Assembly (NCBI GenBank): GCA_949825025.1
Contig: OX463787.1
Span: forward strand, 21,311,608-21,375,607
DNA from: Siphlonurus alternatus
Taxonomy: Eukaryota; Arthropoda; Insecta; Ephemeroptera; Siphlonuridae
DNA length: 64,000 nucleotides
Reading direction: 5' to 3'
The notes under the pieces are model-generated. The model saw only the letters and a program-made list of their open reading frames with translations. It was not told where the DNA came from and made no database searches. The translations under genes and the position numbers were made by a program. Shown here in pieces: positions 13,145 to 24,319 of this stretch. How positions within the stretch are numbered: position 1 is the first letter of the stretch; the number at the start of each line of letters is the position of its first letter.

Positions 13145-13630
13145 TTACACTATTATACTCAACAACTGATGTAAAGGAGCATCATCTTGAGGGTCAATTC
13201 TGGGTCTCCTTTCCATCTGGGTAGTTTGAATGGCCGTTCGGGGAAGTGGTGGTAGCACAAGGGCGGTTGTAATCTGGACTGCATTCGCTAGACGTTCAGT
13301 CTGATGCATAATCCCCACATGGACGTCAACTATAAAAATGCACAGTTCTAGCATTAGTATTATTGCAAATTTATGGCAAGTAATCCTTCAACTTACCAAA
13401 AATTATGCACGTGTAGCGTTATAGCCCTCATCGCTCCTCAACGGTTCGAATATCGTCGGCCGTGTGAATTTGCCTCGAAAACACTCCGGCACGCAGTATT
13501 GCTCACCGCACATGTCTTAAAATATTAACACAATTATTAAAACAACGAATGACATAACATTATAGGAAGTAAAATATTAATTAAACTTACCATTGATGAT
13601 CCAGAATACATTTCACAGAGAGAGCACAAC
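13145..13630 (-). pseudogene. Possible spliced relic gene inside the 1.8 kb TIR element
   Basis: On the minus strand there are two good GTAAGT donors (at about 13590 and 13395) after short exon-like blocks, and a final open block (13337-13145). The middle block has a small frame MCGEQYCVPEC...EGYNATRA with stops around it. No transposase or other family recognised; the blocks do not join in one frame. Confidence 0.3.
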
Positions 13631-14309
13631 AAGAACTGAACTGACGCCTGCAGATTGAAACAGGAAATGACCAAAACGTGTCTGTCGCGCAGAAATAACG
13701 GTCATTTTATAACGTGGTAAAACGTTTAATTTTTGCAGAGTAGATGTGTTAAAATTAATGTAACCGTTGAAACTTCAAAATGTTACAAAGTTTCTAACGT
13801 TGAATGTATGCTTACACATTGCCAAACTGTTACTTTGCTTTTTACATATTCTAACATTTAATTTCCAACAATTTCGCACGGTTAAAAGTTACACCGTAAA
13901 ACGTACTTCCCTTTTAACAGAGTAAAATGCAACTTTTACGCATTGAAATGCTAAATCTTACAATGCAACTGCGTACATTGATATTTAACAGGGTAGAGAC
14001 TGTTGATTTTGACAGTCCTCGCTTAACAGTGTTTGGAACTGTTGAATTTAACACAGAACTAGTTTATATTTAACAGGAATACTGTAGAATTTGTACTAAC
14101 AGTTCAAAGACTGTCAACTGTTTTTTCAGTGTAGGCGTTTTTGACACTCCATTTTATTAAGGCTCCAGGGGTGCCAACATAACTTAGAGAATTTCAGTAA
14201 TTATTTAAAAATAGTTCCGGCCGGGACTCCAAAAATTCTAAAAAATGTCAGAATGGCATAATCTGACACCTTCTTTTCATTTTTGCAATAAAAAAATTTC
14301 ATATAAATT

Positions 14310-14545
14310 TAGTTGTCCATTATTGAAAGTTCTGTAAGTTAAGTTGGCACCCCTGAATTTTTAATAAAAAAGGATAGAGACTAGACGCCTATTGACGCCT
14401 CCAGGGGGCATTGCCGCACTTTCAATAATTATTTAAAAATAGTTCTGGGTTTCAAAAAAATCTGAAAAAAATTAGAATAGCAGAATCTGGTACCCTCTAT
14501 TCATTTTGCAGTGAAAATTAGTACTAATTTGTCATGCAAGTTGTC
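14310..14545. mobile_element. Family F fragments
   Basis: gacgcctccagggggcattg ... aatagcagaatctggtaccctctattcattt matches the right arm of family F, partly rearranged. Confidence 0.6.
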
Positions 14546-14844
14546 CATTCTTAGGATTTTGTAGGACTACTTTTTTTTTCATTTTTTTTTTTTTTTTTTT
14601 TACATCAAACCGCACAATTGGGTAATACTTCTATAGACGAAAAGTTCAATAATATATCAAGATTTTTCAACGAACATAATTTTTTAATAAATTTTTTATA
14701 ATTTTTGCACCAAAGTGTTTTGTGAATGAAAATTATTGACAGTATAACGTAGCAAATGTCAGTAGAAAGTATCACTGACAGCTTGACGTTAATTGAAAAC
14801 ATAATACATGCATAAAATACTTTCATTTTACTCACTAAATTTTT

Positions 14845-15198
14845 GGAACTCTTAACCTTCCGAATAAAAACCCTAACTTGAGCGGATCGCGGGCTCTGCG
14901 GGAAAGTAGGCGGCCACGGCCTTGCAATCCATTCCGGCATTTGCCTGCGACTGAGGGAAACGTGGAAACCTCAGCCAGGATGGACTCAACAGCTTTTGTC
15001 AATGAACCGGAAGTGCAATAGTTGAAAGCCAGGGTAACCACACAGTGGAAAACGCAACGATTTACATTTACTCCTGGGTGGGAAACATGGTTTTTGTTGG
15101 AAATGGTCACCTATCCAACTACTAACCACGCTCGGCGTTGCTTGACTTCGATTATCTGACGAGACCCGGTCAAGCGAACTGCGCCACACCTTCCACTA
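14845..15198 (-). mobile_element. 5S-rRNA-derived SINE, near full length
   Basis: Reverse-complement copy of the element at 6.0 kb: 5S-like head at about 15090-15195 and the same 3' domain near 14880-14990. Same boundaries in both copies support a true SINE unit of about 355-370 bp. Confidence 0.85.
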
Positions 15199-15968
15199 TT
15201 AAAACATTTTTTTATTTAAATGATCAAAAATAATATTAAGTATCCTTTGACACCAAAAAAAAAAAAAAAAATGTATTTTGTAAATAATATTTCATATCAT
15301 CGTCTTTATACCAACATTATATTTTTTATAGTATAAATATAACACCTAATGTAGGAAACAGAAATCTTACTCTCAAAATATCATGATAATTATAATTTAT
15401 ATTATAATATTATTTACCCATCCAATGTTTCTAAAATGCAAAAGTAGGAATTTCTGAGATTTTTTTTTATTTATTTTATACAATAAAATTATAATACACT
15501 CCTATCATGCAGCTTTGAGCTCGAGGCAGGGTTATAAGTATATAGGGATAATAATAATTTATTTATTATAATTATTCAAAACACAGACTACAAGTTAGGT
15601 AATCCGATTATAAAAAATAATAATAATAATAATAATAAAGGGCACCCGGCTGTTCTTGACCCATGCTAAACACTGTGTGGGGAAAGTTCAGTACGCGACG
15701 CGTGGGACCGCGCCCTTGGGGCTCCACCTGGGAGTATTTTAATTACAGCCCTCAGTTCATAGCCAATAACCGGTTATGGAGCCTGAGCTCTCCCTACTGC
15801 CACGGAGCTCAGAGTAACTAGGCAGCAAAATCTCGGCAATGCTGGGGACTCTCATAGTTTAACAGCAGACAATGGGAGGATAAATGCAACGGTCCCTAGC
15901 GCAATTGTCGGAGGTTGCGTAAAGGAGTCCCCGGATGGCCGGCGTGATCAGTTTGCCGGCTGCACCTA

Positions 15969-16855
15969 GTGGCGGGGAGGTCCGCGGGATCGGCCACCTT
16001 ACCATCAGGGTGGTTTTAGTGGAGGAGGGTGCTCCACTCTGTGGGTGGATGGTTATTGGTGCACCGGAAACCTGCAGAGTGCGAGCGGCAGGGTGACGGA
16101 ACGGTGGCTTACTTGACGCAAGCCAGGAGCAGCCGTGTCAGCGAAGGGTGGGATTTTTGTGGTTGGGGGGTGGGCGCGAGCGCTATGTGGTGTATTCACT
16201 GTGTGGGGGGAACTATGTTTCGTGTATGGTGACCAGCCGGCCGGCTCAGAGAGATGTGGTGCCAATATATCGTAGTGGCCCGTGCAGTCAGGAAGTAGTC
16301 CCCTTGGTCTGACACTCGTATGACGAACGCTCCTCATGGATATTTTCGGTGAGGCAGTGGTCTGAAGGTGAGGCTCTCCAAACGGGTGAGTGAAGCAAAG
16401 CTAATATCCGAACACAACAGTGAGCGGCGCTCGCGGACGGGGATTGTGGGTCGGGGGAGAGGGTGCAAAGCTCGATCGTGGTGGGGCTGATGGTCACTGC
16501 GGTGACACTACTCGTACGTCATGCTCGGGGTAAAAGACCCGGGTCCTACGGGTGTGATTCCGTGGAGGCTGGGTAACACCGTGGCTGAAAGTCCAAGGGC
16601 ACTCCAAGGGGGTATTGTTGGGGAAAAATCGAGGCACTGCTGTTTATGCCCTATGGCCAGGACAATATAGTAGTGTCGCGCAAAAAAAAAATAATAATAA
16701 TAATAATAACCCGGGAAGCCCTCAATGCCCGCAGCTGAGTAGAAGACGTTGGATCGTAACATCACCAACAGGATCAGCGGGCGCCTTCATCTTGGCCCAA
16801 TTGGGCCCGGTGCTGGCGCTTAACCACCCCAACTAGGTTGGGAGTTAGAAACAAA

Positions 16856-16886
<31 letters not shown>

Positions 16887-17640
16887 GTGGCGGGGAGGTC
16901 CGCGGGATCGGCCACCTTACCATCAGGGTGGTTTTGCTGGAGGTGGGTGCTCCACTCTGTGGGTCGATGGTTATTGGTGCACCAGAAACCTGCAGAGTGG
17001 GAGCGGCAGGCTGACGGAACGGTGGCTTACTTGACGCAAGCCAGGAGCAGCCGTGTCAGCGTAGGATGGAGTTTTTGTGGGTGGGGGGTGGGCGCGAGCG
17101 CTATGTGGTGTATTCACTGTGTGGGGGGAACTATGTTTCGTGTATGGTGACCAGCCGGCCGGCTCAGGGAGATGTGGTGCCAATATATCGTAGTGGCCCG
17201 TGCAGTCAGGAAGTAGTCCCCTAGGTCTAACCCTCGTATGACGAACGCTCCTCATGGATATTTTCGGTGAGGCAGCGGTCTGAAGGTGAGGCTCTCCAAA
17301 CGGGTGGGTGAAGCAAAGCTAATATCCGAACACAACAGTGAACGGCGCTCGCGGACGGGGATTGTGGGTCGGGGGAGAGGGTGCAAAGCTCGGTCGCGGT
17401 GGGGCTGATGGTCACTGCGGTGTCACTATTCGTACGTCATGCTCGGGGTAATAGACCCGGGTCCTACGGGTGTGATTCCGTGGAGGCTGGGTAACACCGT
17501 GGCCGAAAGTCTGGCACTCCAAAGGGGCATTGTTGGGAAAAAAACGAGGCACAGCTGGGTCTGTCCTATGACCAGGGCAATCCAGTGGTGTCTCACAAAA
17601 AAAAAAAAAAAAAAAAAATAAAATAATAATAATAGTAATA
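15969..17640 (+). repeat. 918-bp duplicated 5' units of the retrotransposon
   Basis: The segment starting gtggcggggaggtccgcggg occurs at 15969 and again at 16887, about 95 percent alike by eye through 17640. Each unit ends in an A-run and ATA/AAT repeats (16681-16710; 16846-16886; 17597-17643) that resemble the tail at 20740. They could be tandem promoter monomers or nested 3' ends of related short copies. Confidence 0.75.
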
Positions 17641-18065
17641 ATAACCCCCACGTCAATCCCTGCATGTTCTCCTGTGGTGGCATGTGGGGTGAGACAACCC
17701 TCTGTAGGTAGCATGTTGCATTTGTCTCTTTGTCTTACTGCGCGCGATAGCATCCGGTGATTGGGGGAGATGCATGTGCAAGCACTACAGGGGGATGTGC
17801 TTATGTCTGAACCTTGCCGTGGTGTGGAGGCTGCTTGTGCCGTCGTATATGACTTGTCATATGCGGCGGTCCGAGCTCCAACAGACGGGCTTTTCAGTCT
17901 GGGAGGGATTTTGCGATCCTTCTCAGCCCATACTCAGGCACTGTCTGGTACGAAGAGTGGAAGCTTGTGCCATGCCGGTTTCCACTTACTTAGACAGGCA
18001 AATCCTGGCAACGCTGGGGACTCTGTGGTATGGGCTAACCCCCCTTCCACATGAGTATAAATTAA

Positions 18066-18590
18066 ATGGTTCCTAGGCATAACATGCGAAGGCCCCCTGA
18101 CCATGCCGGCATCTTGGATGTGTCGGCTGCACCAAGTGGTGGGGGACAAAGGGACCAACCTCTACATGGGCGATTGAGGTGGACGGAGGAGCTTTGTGAC
18201 GAACTGCTTGTCTGTTACGAAGCTAGTGAGCCTCAGCGCAGGGGATATATGGCCCGTCTTCTAATGATTTGGCAGGAGCGCCATCCGGAGATGGGGATCA
18301 CGAAACAGCAGTTGAGTGACCAAGCCAGAGCTGTGCTGGGGCGTCGGGGAAATTTACCCAGGTCGCAGATGCCTTCTTCTGCTTCTAGCTCGCAAGCTTC
18401 TGTCTCAGACTCGGTGGAATTTTGTTCGTCGTCTTCCTCCGAAGATGAGCCACAGCCTGAACCTGTTGTTTTGCAGGGGAGGGACTTTGAGGCAGAGCTG
18501 AGGGAGGAGATTGATAAGACCAGTCTGCGTTTTGAAAAGCAACCATTCCTTCGGAGACCGAGAAGGAAAATCCGAGCCAAGACTTGGTAG
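18066..18590 (+). pseudogene. Retrotransposon ORF, N-terminal Myb/SANT-like region
   Basis: 174 codons including LRWTEELCDELLVCYEAS and GITKQQLSDQARAVLGR, the helix-turn-helix-like N-terminal domain seen in many R2-like proteins of invertebrates, then a Ser/Glu-rich linker. It ends at a stop where the next frame takes over. Confidence 0.7.
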
Positions 18591-18965
18591 CGATGAATGA
18601 AGCACTTTTCTCATGCCTCACCCAGGAGTCAACGTTGATGGAAGTCAAAATGGCTGTCTTTGCCGTTACGAAGCTCATGCTTCCCAAGATGCAGGATGGC
18701 CCGAGGGCCCAGGAAAAGATCCGTGGGCAGATAGCAGATCTGGAGGAGAGGATTCTGGAGGCCAGACGGGGTGCGTCACGAATCCAGAGTGTTGTGGAGT
18801 TTGTCCGTTCAGGGAGACCAGCTTCCCGGAAGATGAAGCTACTTTTAGCTTCAACACGGACGCTTTACAAGACTCTACGCTTTTCTGTTTTGGTTGTTGA
18901 CAAACAGAAGTTGCTGGATCGAATCCGCACCCTGAAGGCTATAAAAGCAAAGAAGCTGAGTCGTT
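18584..18965 (+). pseudogene. Retrotransposon ORF, pre-RT helical linker
   Basis: Continues the protein in another frame with charged helices (IADLEERILEARR, LLDRIRTLKAIKAKKL) typical of the region between DNA-binding and RT domains. A frameshift near 18965 moves reading to the 18994 frame. Confidence 0.6.
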
Positions 18966-19151
18966 TGCAGTCCTTCACAATACGCGCCGCTTTTTGGAGC
19001 GGGAGAGACCAGCGCCTCCACACAACCCTCCTACGGCAGATGCTATCCGTGCGTTCTGGGCGGGAATTTATGGGGAAAATGTCGAGTTCAACGTCGAGTC
19101 TCAGGCTCTCTCAGAGTTTGAGAAGCTTTCCTGCACATTCGACTTGGCAAG
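18966..19151 (+). pseudogene. Retrotransposon ORF, pre-RT segment and deletion junction
   Basis: Frame with NTRRFLERERPAPP and AIRAFWAGIYGENVEF, a block normally about 100 residues before RT motif 1. It runs into FDLARCV, which normally lies after the catalytic palm. The missing interval must be most of the RT domain. Confidence 0.65.
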
Positions 19152-20381
19152 GTGTGTGGCCAACGAGAAGACATGGAGTTGGTTGACGGGAGCATCATTA
19201 GACATCTCGATGCCGAAGCACGGTACAAGTACCTGGGCGTGAGTGAAAGTCACGTTCAGGATACCGGATTGTGCCAGAAGGTGCTTCGTGGGGAGTATGT
19301 TCGACGCCTGAAGAAGATCTGGAGTTCCAGGTTGTCGGGTCGCAATAAGATCCAAGCGACCAACATGCTAGCCATCCCTGTCATGCTCTACACCTTTGGT
19401 GCCATGGAATGGAACGTGGCAGAGCTAAAAGGCCTTGATACCATCACGAGGAAAGTCATGTCTTCAAACTTGAGCTACCATAAGCGGATTTCTGTTGAGA
19501 GGGTCTACCTTCCACGTGATCAGGGAGGTAGAGAGTTGCTCGGAGTTGAGAACATCTACAACCGAATGGTTATCAGTAGGGCGTGTCGTGTGGTAACGAG
19601 CACAGATCCCCATCTTCAACTTGTGTATGGGCATGAGTTGTGGGGCAGTGGAGCGTTTTTGTTCAGTGCAGCAAAAAGGGCGGCATGGGCATTGGGAGTA
19701 CAGTTGGATTTGGTGGAGCCGGAGTCGAGACCAGGAGTAAACCTTGCAGGTTTGCCTCGGGCTCTCGCCAAGCAGAGGGTGAGAGAGGCGGAGGTGCGTC
19801 TTCTTTTGCGAGGGCACATGGCAAAGAGCATGCATAGCATGTTCTACAAGAACATCGAGAGCCAGGGCCTTTGCAGGGAGCGTACTTTTGCCTTCCTTCG
19901 CTGCTATGGGCTGACTTCTGTGTCAGAAAGCAATATCATCAAGATGCAGGATGGTGTGTTTGCATCCCTGGTGTACCAGCAGTTGATCTTTGGTCGTCAG
20001 CTGGACACCAGATGTCGGGCGTGCTTCCGTTCTCCCGAGACCACCATGCATCTTCTCTCTGCATGTCCTTTCTATGCCCGTACTCTCTACATCGAGAGGC
20101 ACAATGCAGCACTGCGGGTGCTTTATTTCCATCTGAGGCACCATTTCAGTATTGACGATTCACCTGTCATACCATACGCTCCTGGGGACGTTGAGGCAGT
20201 GGAGGCAAACGACCAGGTGAAGATCTTCTGGAACTATTCGTTTCCCACCACTCGCAAGCTCCATGCCAACATGCCTGACATCGTGGTACTTAAGAAGCAC
20301 AAGAAGGTGTTGACCGTGGTGGAGTTTTCTGCTCCTTCGGACCAGAACCTCACGGAAAAGTATGCCGAAAAACGCGATTAG
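19152..20381 (+). pseudogene. Retrotransposon ORF, RT thumb, zinc knuckle and restriction-like endonuclease
   Basis: About 409 open codons. Seen: YKYLGVSES (near residue 26), LSGRNKIQATNMLAIPVMLY, CRACFRSPETTMHLLSACPF (Cys/His knuckle), and a PD...VEFSAPSDQN segment matching the PD-(D/E)xK nuclease core of R2/R4-type elements. This is the largest intact coding block of the copy. The apparent ATG at 19152 is only the first Met of a downstream fragment. Confidence 0.8.
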
Positions 20382-20886
20382 TACCGAGATCTTGTCATGG
20401 ACTTGCGGCAGAGCTATGCTGGACATTCGGTTGTGTTGGTCGTTCTTTTGGTTGGGGTGATGGGTGGAGTTCCCGACTCATTGGTTTCTGGGCTGCGGCA
20501 AATACCAGGTTGCCGTGGATCTGCTGTGCAATTATCGGATGCCATGCAGAAGGCGGTGTTGCTGGGCTCCCTCCGTCTACTTCGGGCCCATGGGGAGGTT
20601 GGTGAGTTGCACCGATAGAAGAAAAAATATGAAAAGGCAGCCCTGGAGTTAACTGCACGAGAGTGCGGAGCGCTAGGGTTTAGGAGGCACTGCTGGGTTG
20701 GTCTTGTAATGACCTATGGGATGGCTTAGTAGTGTCTAAAAAAAAAAAAATAATAATAATTTTATTTTTATTCTGGTTGTACAAGTCAACATTAATTACG
20801 TCATATAAAAAAATTCAAGTCAATTAAAAAAACAACAAGATCGACACAATTTCACACATCTTTAAGACATTGTTCTGATAGTGTAT

Positions 20887-21381
20887 TTAAAAAAACATTT
20901 TCACTGAATAAAATTCCTTATTTATCAATACACCTTTAAGCTTGCACTTATCAGTCTCAATATTTCTGATACAGGCTGGCAAAAAATCATAGATTTTTGC
21001 AGATTGATATAGCGGACTTTTCTCTAATAAAGCAGATTTATGACTCACTATCACACTTTTCTTCTTATTTCTAGTTTTATACACATGTTTATGACACTCA
21101 TAATATTCAATGCGTTTTCTTCTAAATAGAGCACAAACTAAAATATACATACGAGGTAATGTAAGCATATTATTCCTCCTAAAATGTGTTACACATGAGT
21201 CTCTCTTTTTAAATCTTAATATTGTCTTAAGTGCTTGCTTCTGAGCAATAAATAATCTTTTAATGGAGTGCTCATGCGCACCATAAAAAGTTAAACCACA
21301 CGACAAATGTGAGTAAATATAAGCATAAAAAATTGAAAATAATGATTCTAAAGATACATGATCCCTTATCGAAAACAACAC
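20887..21381 (-). pseudogene. LINE ORF2 C-terminal part
   Basis: 164 codons downstream of the RT palm, with LTFYGAHE, AQKQALKTILRF and KIYDFLPACIRNI, the usual thumb and C-terminal pattern of jockey/CR1-type proteins. Separated from the RT palm by a frame change around 21370. Confidence 0.75.
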
Positions 21382-21728
21382 AAAATTCCCTGAATTAATT
21401 TTTTTATTTCAGCTTCCATATGAAGTCTCCAATCTAAACTTTCTTGTATAGTGAAGCCTAAAAATTTTGTACTCTCATGTCTTTTAATGGTTTCATTTTT
21501 TATTTTAAGAAGATATCTATGATCTTGAATATTTCTACTTGTATGGAATTGCATGAACATTGTTTTCTTATCATTTAACACGAATTCATTATCATCACAC
21601 CATTTTTCCATATCAGTCAACGTTTTACTTGCTTTCCGTATTAGATCATTCTCTGAATCTGCAATAATAATAGCTGTGACGTCATCAGCATATTTTACTA
21701 TTTTGGCATCAGGAATATTTTTTGGCAA
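21366..21728 (-). pseudogene. LINE RT palm with YADD
   Basis: 120 codons with IVKYADDVTAI and the downstream WCDDNEFVLNDKKT and TKFLGF motifs of the RT palm and thumb. Frame is lost upstream at the poly-G run. Confidence 0.8.
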
Positions 21729-22504
21729 ATCATTGGTGCCTAATGCAAAAAGGGTTGGGGAAATTCCCCCCCCCCCCCCCGAGGCACCCCTACTGATAGC
21801 GGCAGGGTCCTAGATTTAACATTAGACTTATGACCCTCTGACACACTGCTGATTTCAACATACTGTTGCCGAGAAGATAGATAAGAATCAATTAATTTTA
21901 TGCTATTATCATCACATCCAATATTATTGAGATTATCAGTTACAATACTTTTTATTGTCAATAGCAGAATATATACTACTTAACAGGTCAAATGCCGCAG
22001 TCGTGGTGGATCTATTTTTAATAAAGCCATGTTCACTATCAGATATCAGGTTATTCTCTAATCTATAGTCAGTTTATTGTTCATCCATAAAACCCTCAAA
22101 TAATTTTGAAAAAACAGATGAATTTAATATGCCCCTATAGTTCTCAATTAGTCGTTTAACACCCTCTTTTAAGAAAGGGACGACACGAGACAATTTGAGA
22201 TTTGAAGGGAAAATACCCTCTGTGATATGAATTTGTATATTATGAATACAATAGTTCATACAAATTCTTAGTTAATATTTTTATATTAAATAATTAAGCA
22301 TGCATTCGAGTTATTTACATATCCTTGCAATTTCTTGCGAAAATTGATGGAAAATGTCAAGTTCGTATTAATGTAGTGTACATTTCATTGCAAAATGATT
22401 GAACTCTAAAAATAAAAGCATATTAAATTTATTAATATTAATTCTTGGGTTTGGTATGTTAGAAAGGGTGAGATGATCTCTACTGTCTCGCTGGTACATT
22501 TAGA

Positions 22505-23105
22505 CAAGGAAAGGATGGTATAGCATTCGCTGAAGTGAGACTCAAGAAAGATTTTTATTTTATTTTGCAAAAAAGGGTAATTCGAACAATGTTAAACTTA
22601 CCCTACCGTGAATCATGTAAAAAACATTTTCAATCTCATTGTATTCGCACCTTAACATGCATTTTTATTTTAGGTTGTGTTTGTTTGTTAAGAGTAATTT
22701 TAATATTTTTCATAAGGAGAAAGTCCATGACCATAATACTAGGAATTTAAATAGTACTATATTACCTCCAAAAAGCAGACTTTAACTTTTAGACAAAGGT
22801 CCTATGTGCTCATGTATTAAAATCTACAGTAAATTTCCTGTTTCATTAAAAGATATCTACACATGTATAGAATTTAAAAACGCTGTAAAATTGTTTCCTA
22901 ATAAGTATTGTTTTTATAGTGTACATGAATATTTGAATGCTAAATTTTGAGAGATTTGGATGTGTAATAATTTTTTTTCTTGTCGTTGTTTTGTGTGTGT
23001 GTTAATATATTCTTTGTTCTAAAATGACGCGTCTTACCCATGCATGATACCATGTATTTTATGTGTGTACCTTGTATTTGCAATGAGATAAAATAAATAA
23101 TTTAA
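22505..23105 (+). mobile_element. LINE 3'-end fragment (jockey/CR1-like)
   Basis: Plus-strand text LQKRVIRTMLNLPYRESCK with later FKNAVKLFPNKYCFYSV resembles the C-terminus of the minus-strand LINE next to it, and ends in an A/T-rich tail at 23085-23105. Internal stops make it a relic. Confidence 0.65.
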
Positions 23106-23107
23106 AT

Positions 23108-23146
23108 TTGAGGGAACCGTGGAAACCTCAGTCAGGACGGACACCT
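23108..23146 (-). mobile_element. SINE 3'-domain scrap
   Basis: gagggaaccgtggaaacctc followed by agtcaggacgga matches the SINE 3' domain in the orientation of the 14.8 kb copy. It sits between a LINE tail and a family A MITE. Confidence 0.5.
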
Positions 23147-23149
23147 CTA

Positions 23150-23411
23150 GTTGAAGTAAATTTCATCTTTTCTTCGCTATTAAGCTCTTCTTTCGTCTTT
23201 TCTCCTCTTATTTTGCACCATTTTAGAGGAAAAAAGAGGTGAAAAATACGATATTACAATATTTTTTCCTTTTCTTGAGTATAAAATGTTAAAAATATTG
23301 TTTTCATTTTATCCTCACTTTGATCGAAGAGGAAATAAAATGTGTTTTGGAAGTTAAAAGATTAGGTTTAGACGTGTAAAAGATGAGTGGAAGACGTAAT
23401 TTTTCAACTAT
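23150..23411 (+). mobile_element. Family A MITE
   Basis: Full-length copy from ctagttgaagtaaatttcat to gacgtaatttttcaacta. Confidence 0.85.
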
Positions 23412-23429
23412 ATACGGACCTCTATATTT

Positions 23430-23605
23430 TATTGTCACTGTCTTTTAAAGCCTGGGAAACCACACGCAAGTGTATCAAAATGCACTGGAAATTTATATCA
23501 AAGGGTGGGAGCTGGGAGCAACGTAATTTTTACTTGAAACGGTCATCTATCCAAGTACTAACCACGCTTGACGTAAAGAAAAGTGATGACCCTACTCTCT
23601 CAATA
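23430..23605 (-). mobile_element. Diverged 5S-SINE head
   Basis: Contains the reverse complement of the 5S box C segment (ggtcatctatccaagtacta at 23541-23560). The flanking part differs from the full SINE but matches the fragment at 26.2 kb, suggesting a subfamily. Confidence 0.5.
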
Positions 23606-23805
23606 GAGTCTCCGTGACGAATCATTATGAGTAGCCTTAACCTGAAATAAATGACGAGTCATGGGCCTCAATGTAGCCGCTACTTGAGCACATGAGCGTC
23701 ATTCGATAATTTTTTGAAAAGAATTAACATTATACTTTGCACACATTGCTAATCTCAGAAAGTGAACATATATAAAATTATATTTTAAATGAAAAACAGC
23801 ACTAT

Positions 23806-24079
23806 CAGTTGAAAAATTACGTCTTCAACTCATCCTTTACACGTCTATACCAAATCTTTTTACCTCTAAAATACATCTTATTTCATCTTCGGCATCTTCG
23901 CTCAAAGTGAGGATGAAATGAAGACAATATTTCTAACATTCTATGCTCAAGAAGAGGAAAAAAGACGTATCATCGTCTTTTTCCCTCTTTTTCTCCTCTA
24001 AAATGGTGCAAAATTGGATAAAATTAGACGAGAGGAGAGCTTAATAGCGAAGAAAAGATAAAATTTATTTCAACTCGGG
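23806..24079 (-). mobile_element. Family A MITE
   Basis: Full-length, cagttgaaaaattacgtctt to atttatttcaactcggg, with a short internal duplication of the cttcgctc block. Confidence 0.85.
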
Positions 24080-24111
24080 AGTACTAAATAATTAAAATCT
24101 CGTGCTTAAAT

Positions 24112-24313
24112 GAGTTGAAATAATTTTTATATTTTCGTCGCTATTAAGCTTACCATTCGTCTTTTGTCCTCCTTTTTGCACCATTTTAGAGTTAAAACTG
24201 TAAAACGATTTGAGGGGAACAGACAAGATTACGTACTGTTTCCTCTCTTTGAGCATAAAAAATTAGAAACTATATTAATTGTCTTCATTTCATCCTCACT
24301 TTGAGCGAAGAAG
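24112..24313 (+). mobile_element. Family A MITE, truncated
   Basis: Starts gagttgaaataatttttata and stops after the ctttgagcgaagaag block. Confidence 0.7.
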
Positions 24314-24319
24314 ATTTAA

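Larger units (their letters stand above)
12335..14131. mobile_element. 1.8 kb TIR element (CAC(G/T)GAAAAAACA) with TA target
   Basis: Ends cacggaaaaaacacttgaca and tgtcaactgttttttcagtg are imperfect inverted repeats; TA is present on each side. The uninterrupted sibling at about 37889 reads ggcgtcaataggcgtctcg, which gives the empty site with one TA. Holds a 135-bp inverted repeat (12685-12819) and exon-like minus-strand blocks (13.1-13.6 kb). Confidence 0.82.
12215..14283. mobile_element. Family F foldback MITE interrupted by the 1.8 kb element
   Basis: Left part (gtaccaaattatgctactct ... ctccctggaggcgtcaa) and right part (ggcgtttttgacactcc ... ggcataatctgacacc) match the intact copy at 37774-38039. 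Confidence 0.75.
15645..20755 (+). mobile_element. Defective R2/R4-like non-LTR retrotransposon (restriction-like endonuclease type)
   Basis: GC-rich island with coding remnants in three frames and an A-rich plus (AAT)n tail at 20740-20760. Order: 5' region with a 918-bp duplicated segment; Myb/SANT-like N-terminal domain (18066-18590); linker helices (18584-18965); pre-RT segment with IRAFWAGIYGE (18994-19110); then a jump straight to post-palm sequence (KYLGV near 19230), thumb/linker, CCHC-type knuckle and endonuclease (to 20381). The catalytic RT core with its x-DD motif is missing, so the copy cannot move by itself. Confidence 0.85.
20756..22262 (-). mobile_element. 5'-truncated jockey/CR1-like LINE
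   Basis: Read on the minus strand: GIFPSNLKLSRVVPF (RT motif 1, near 22200), SEHGFIKNRST (near 22030), SYLSSRQQYVEI (near 21880), GVPRG followed by a poly-G run that breaks the frame (21768-21781), KYADDV (catalytic, about 21681-21692), then a C-terminal region ending with EFYSV at the stop near 20887 and a short 3' UTR. Upstream half (endonuclease) is absent. Its 3' tail abuts the tail of the plus-strand element at 20755. Confidence 0.85.

Noticed and set aside
16053..17753. Many 60-110-codon frames in the GC-rich 5' region
   Set aside because: GC-rich sequence lacks stops by chance; frames in the two 918-bp units are shadows without domain.
18233..20658. Minus-strand frames opposite the retrotransposon ORFs
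   Set aside because: Antisense shadows of the plus-strand coding remnants.
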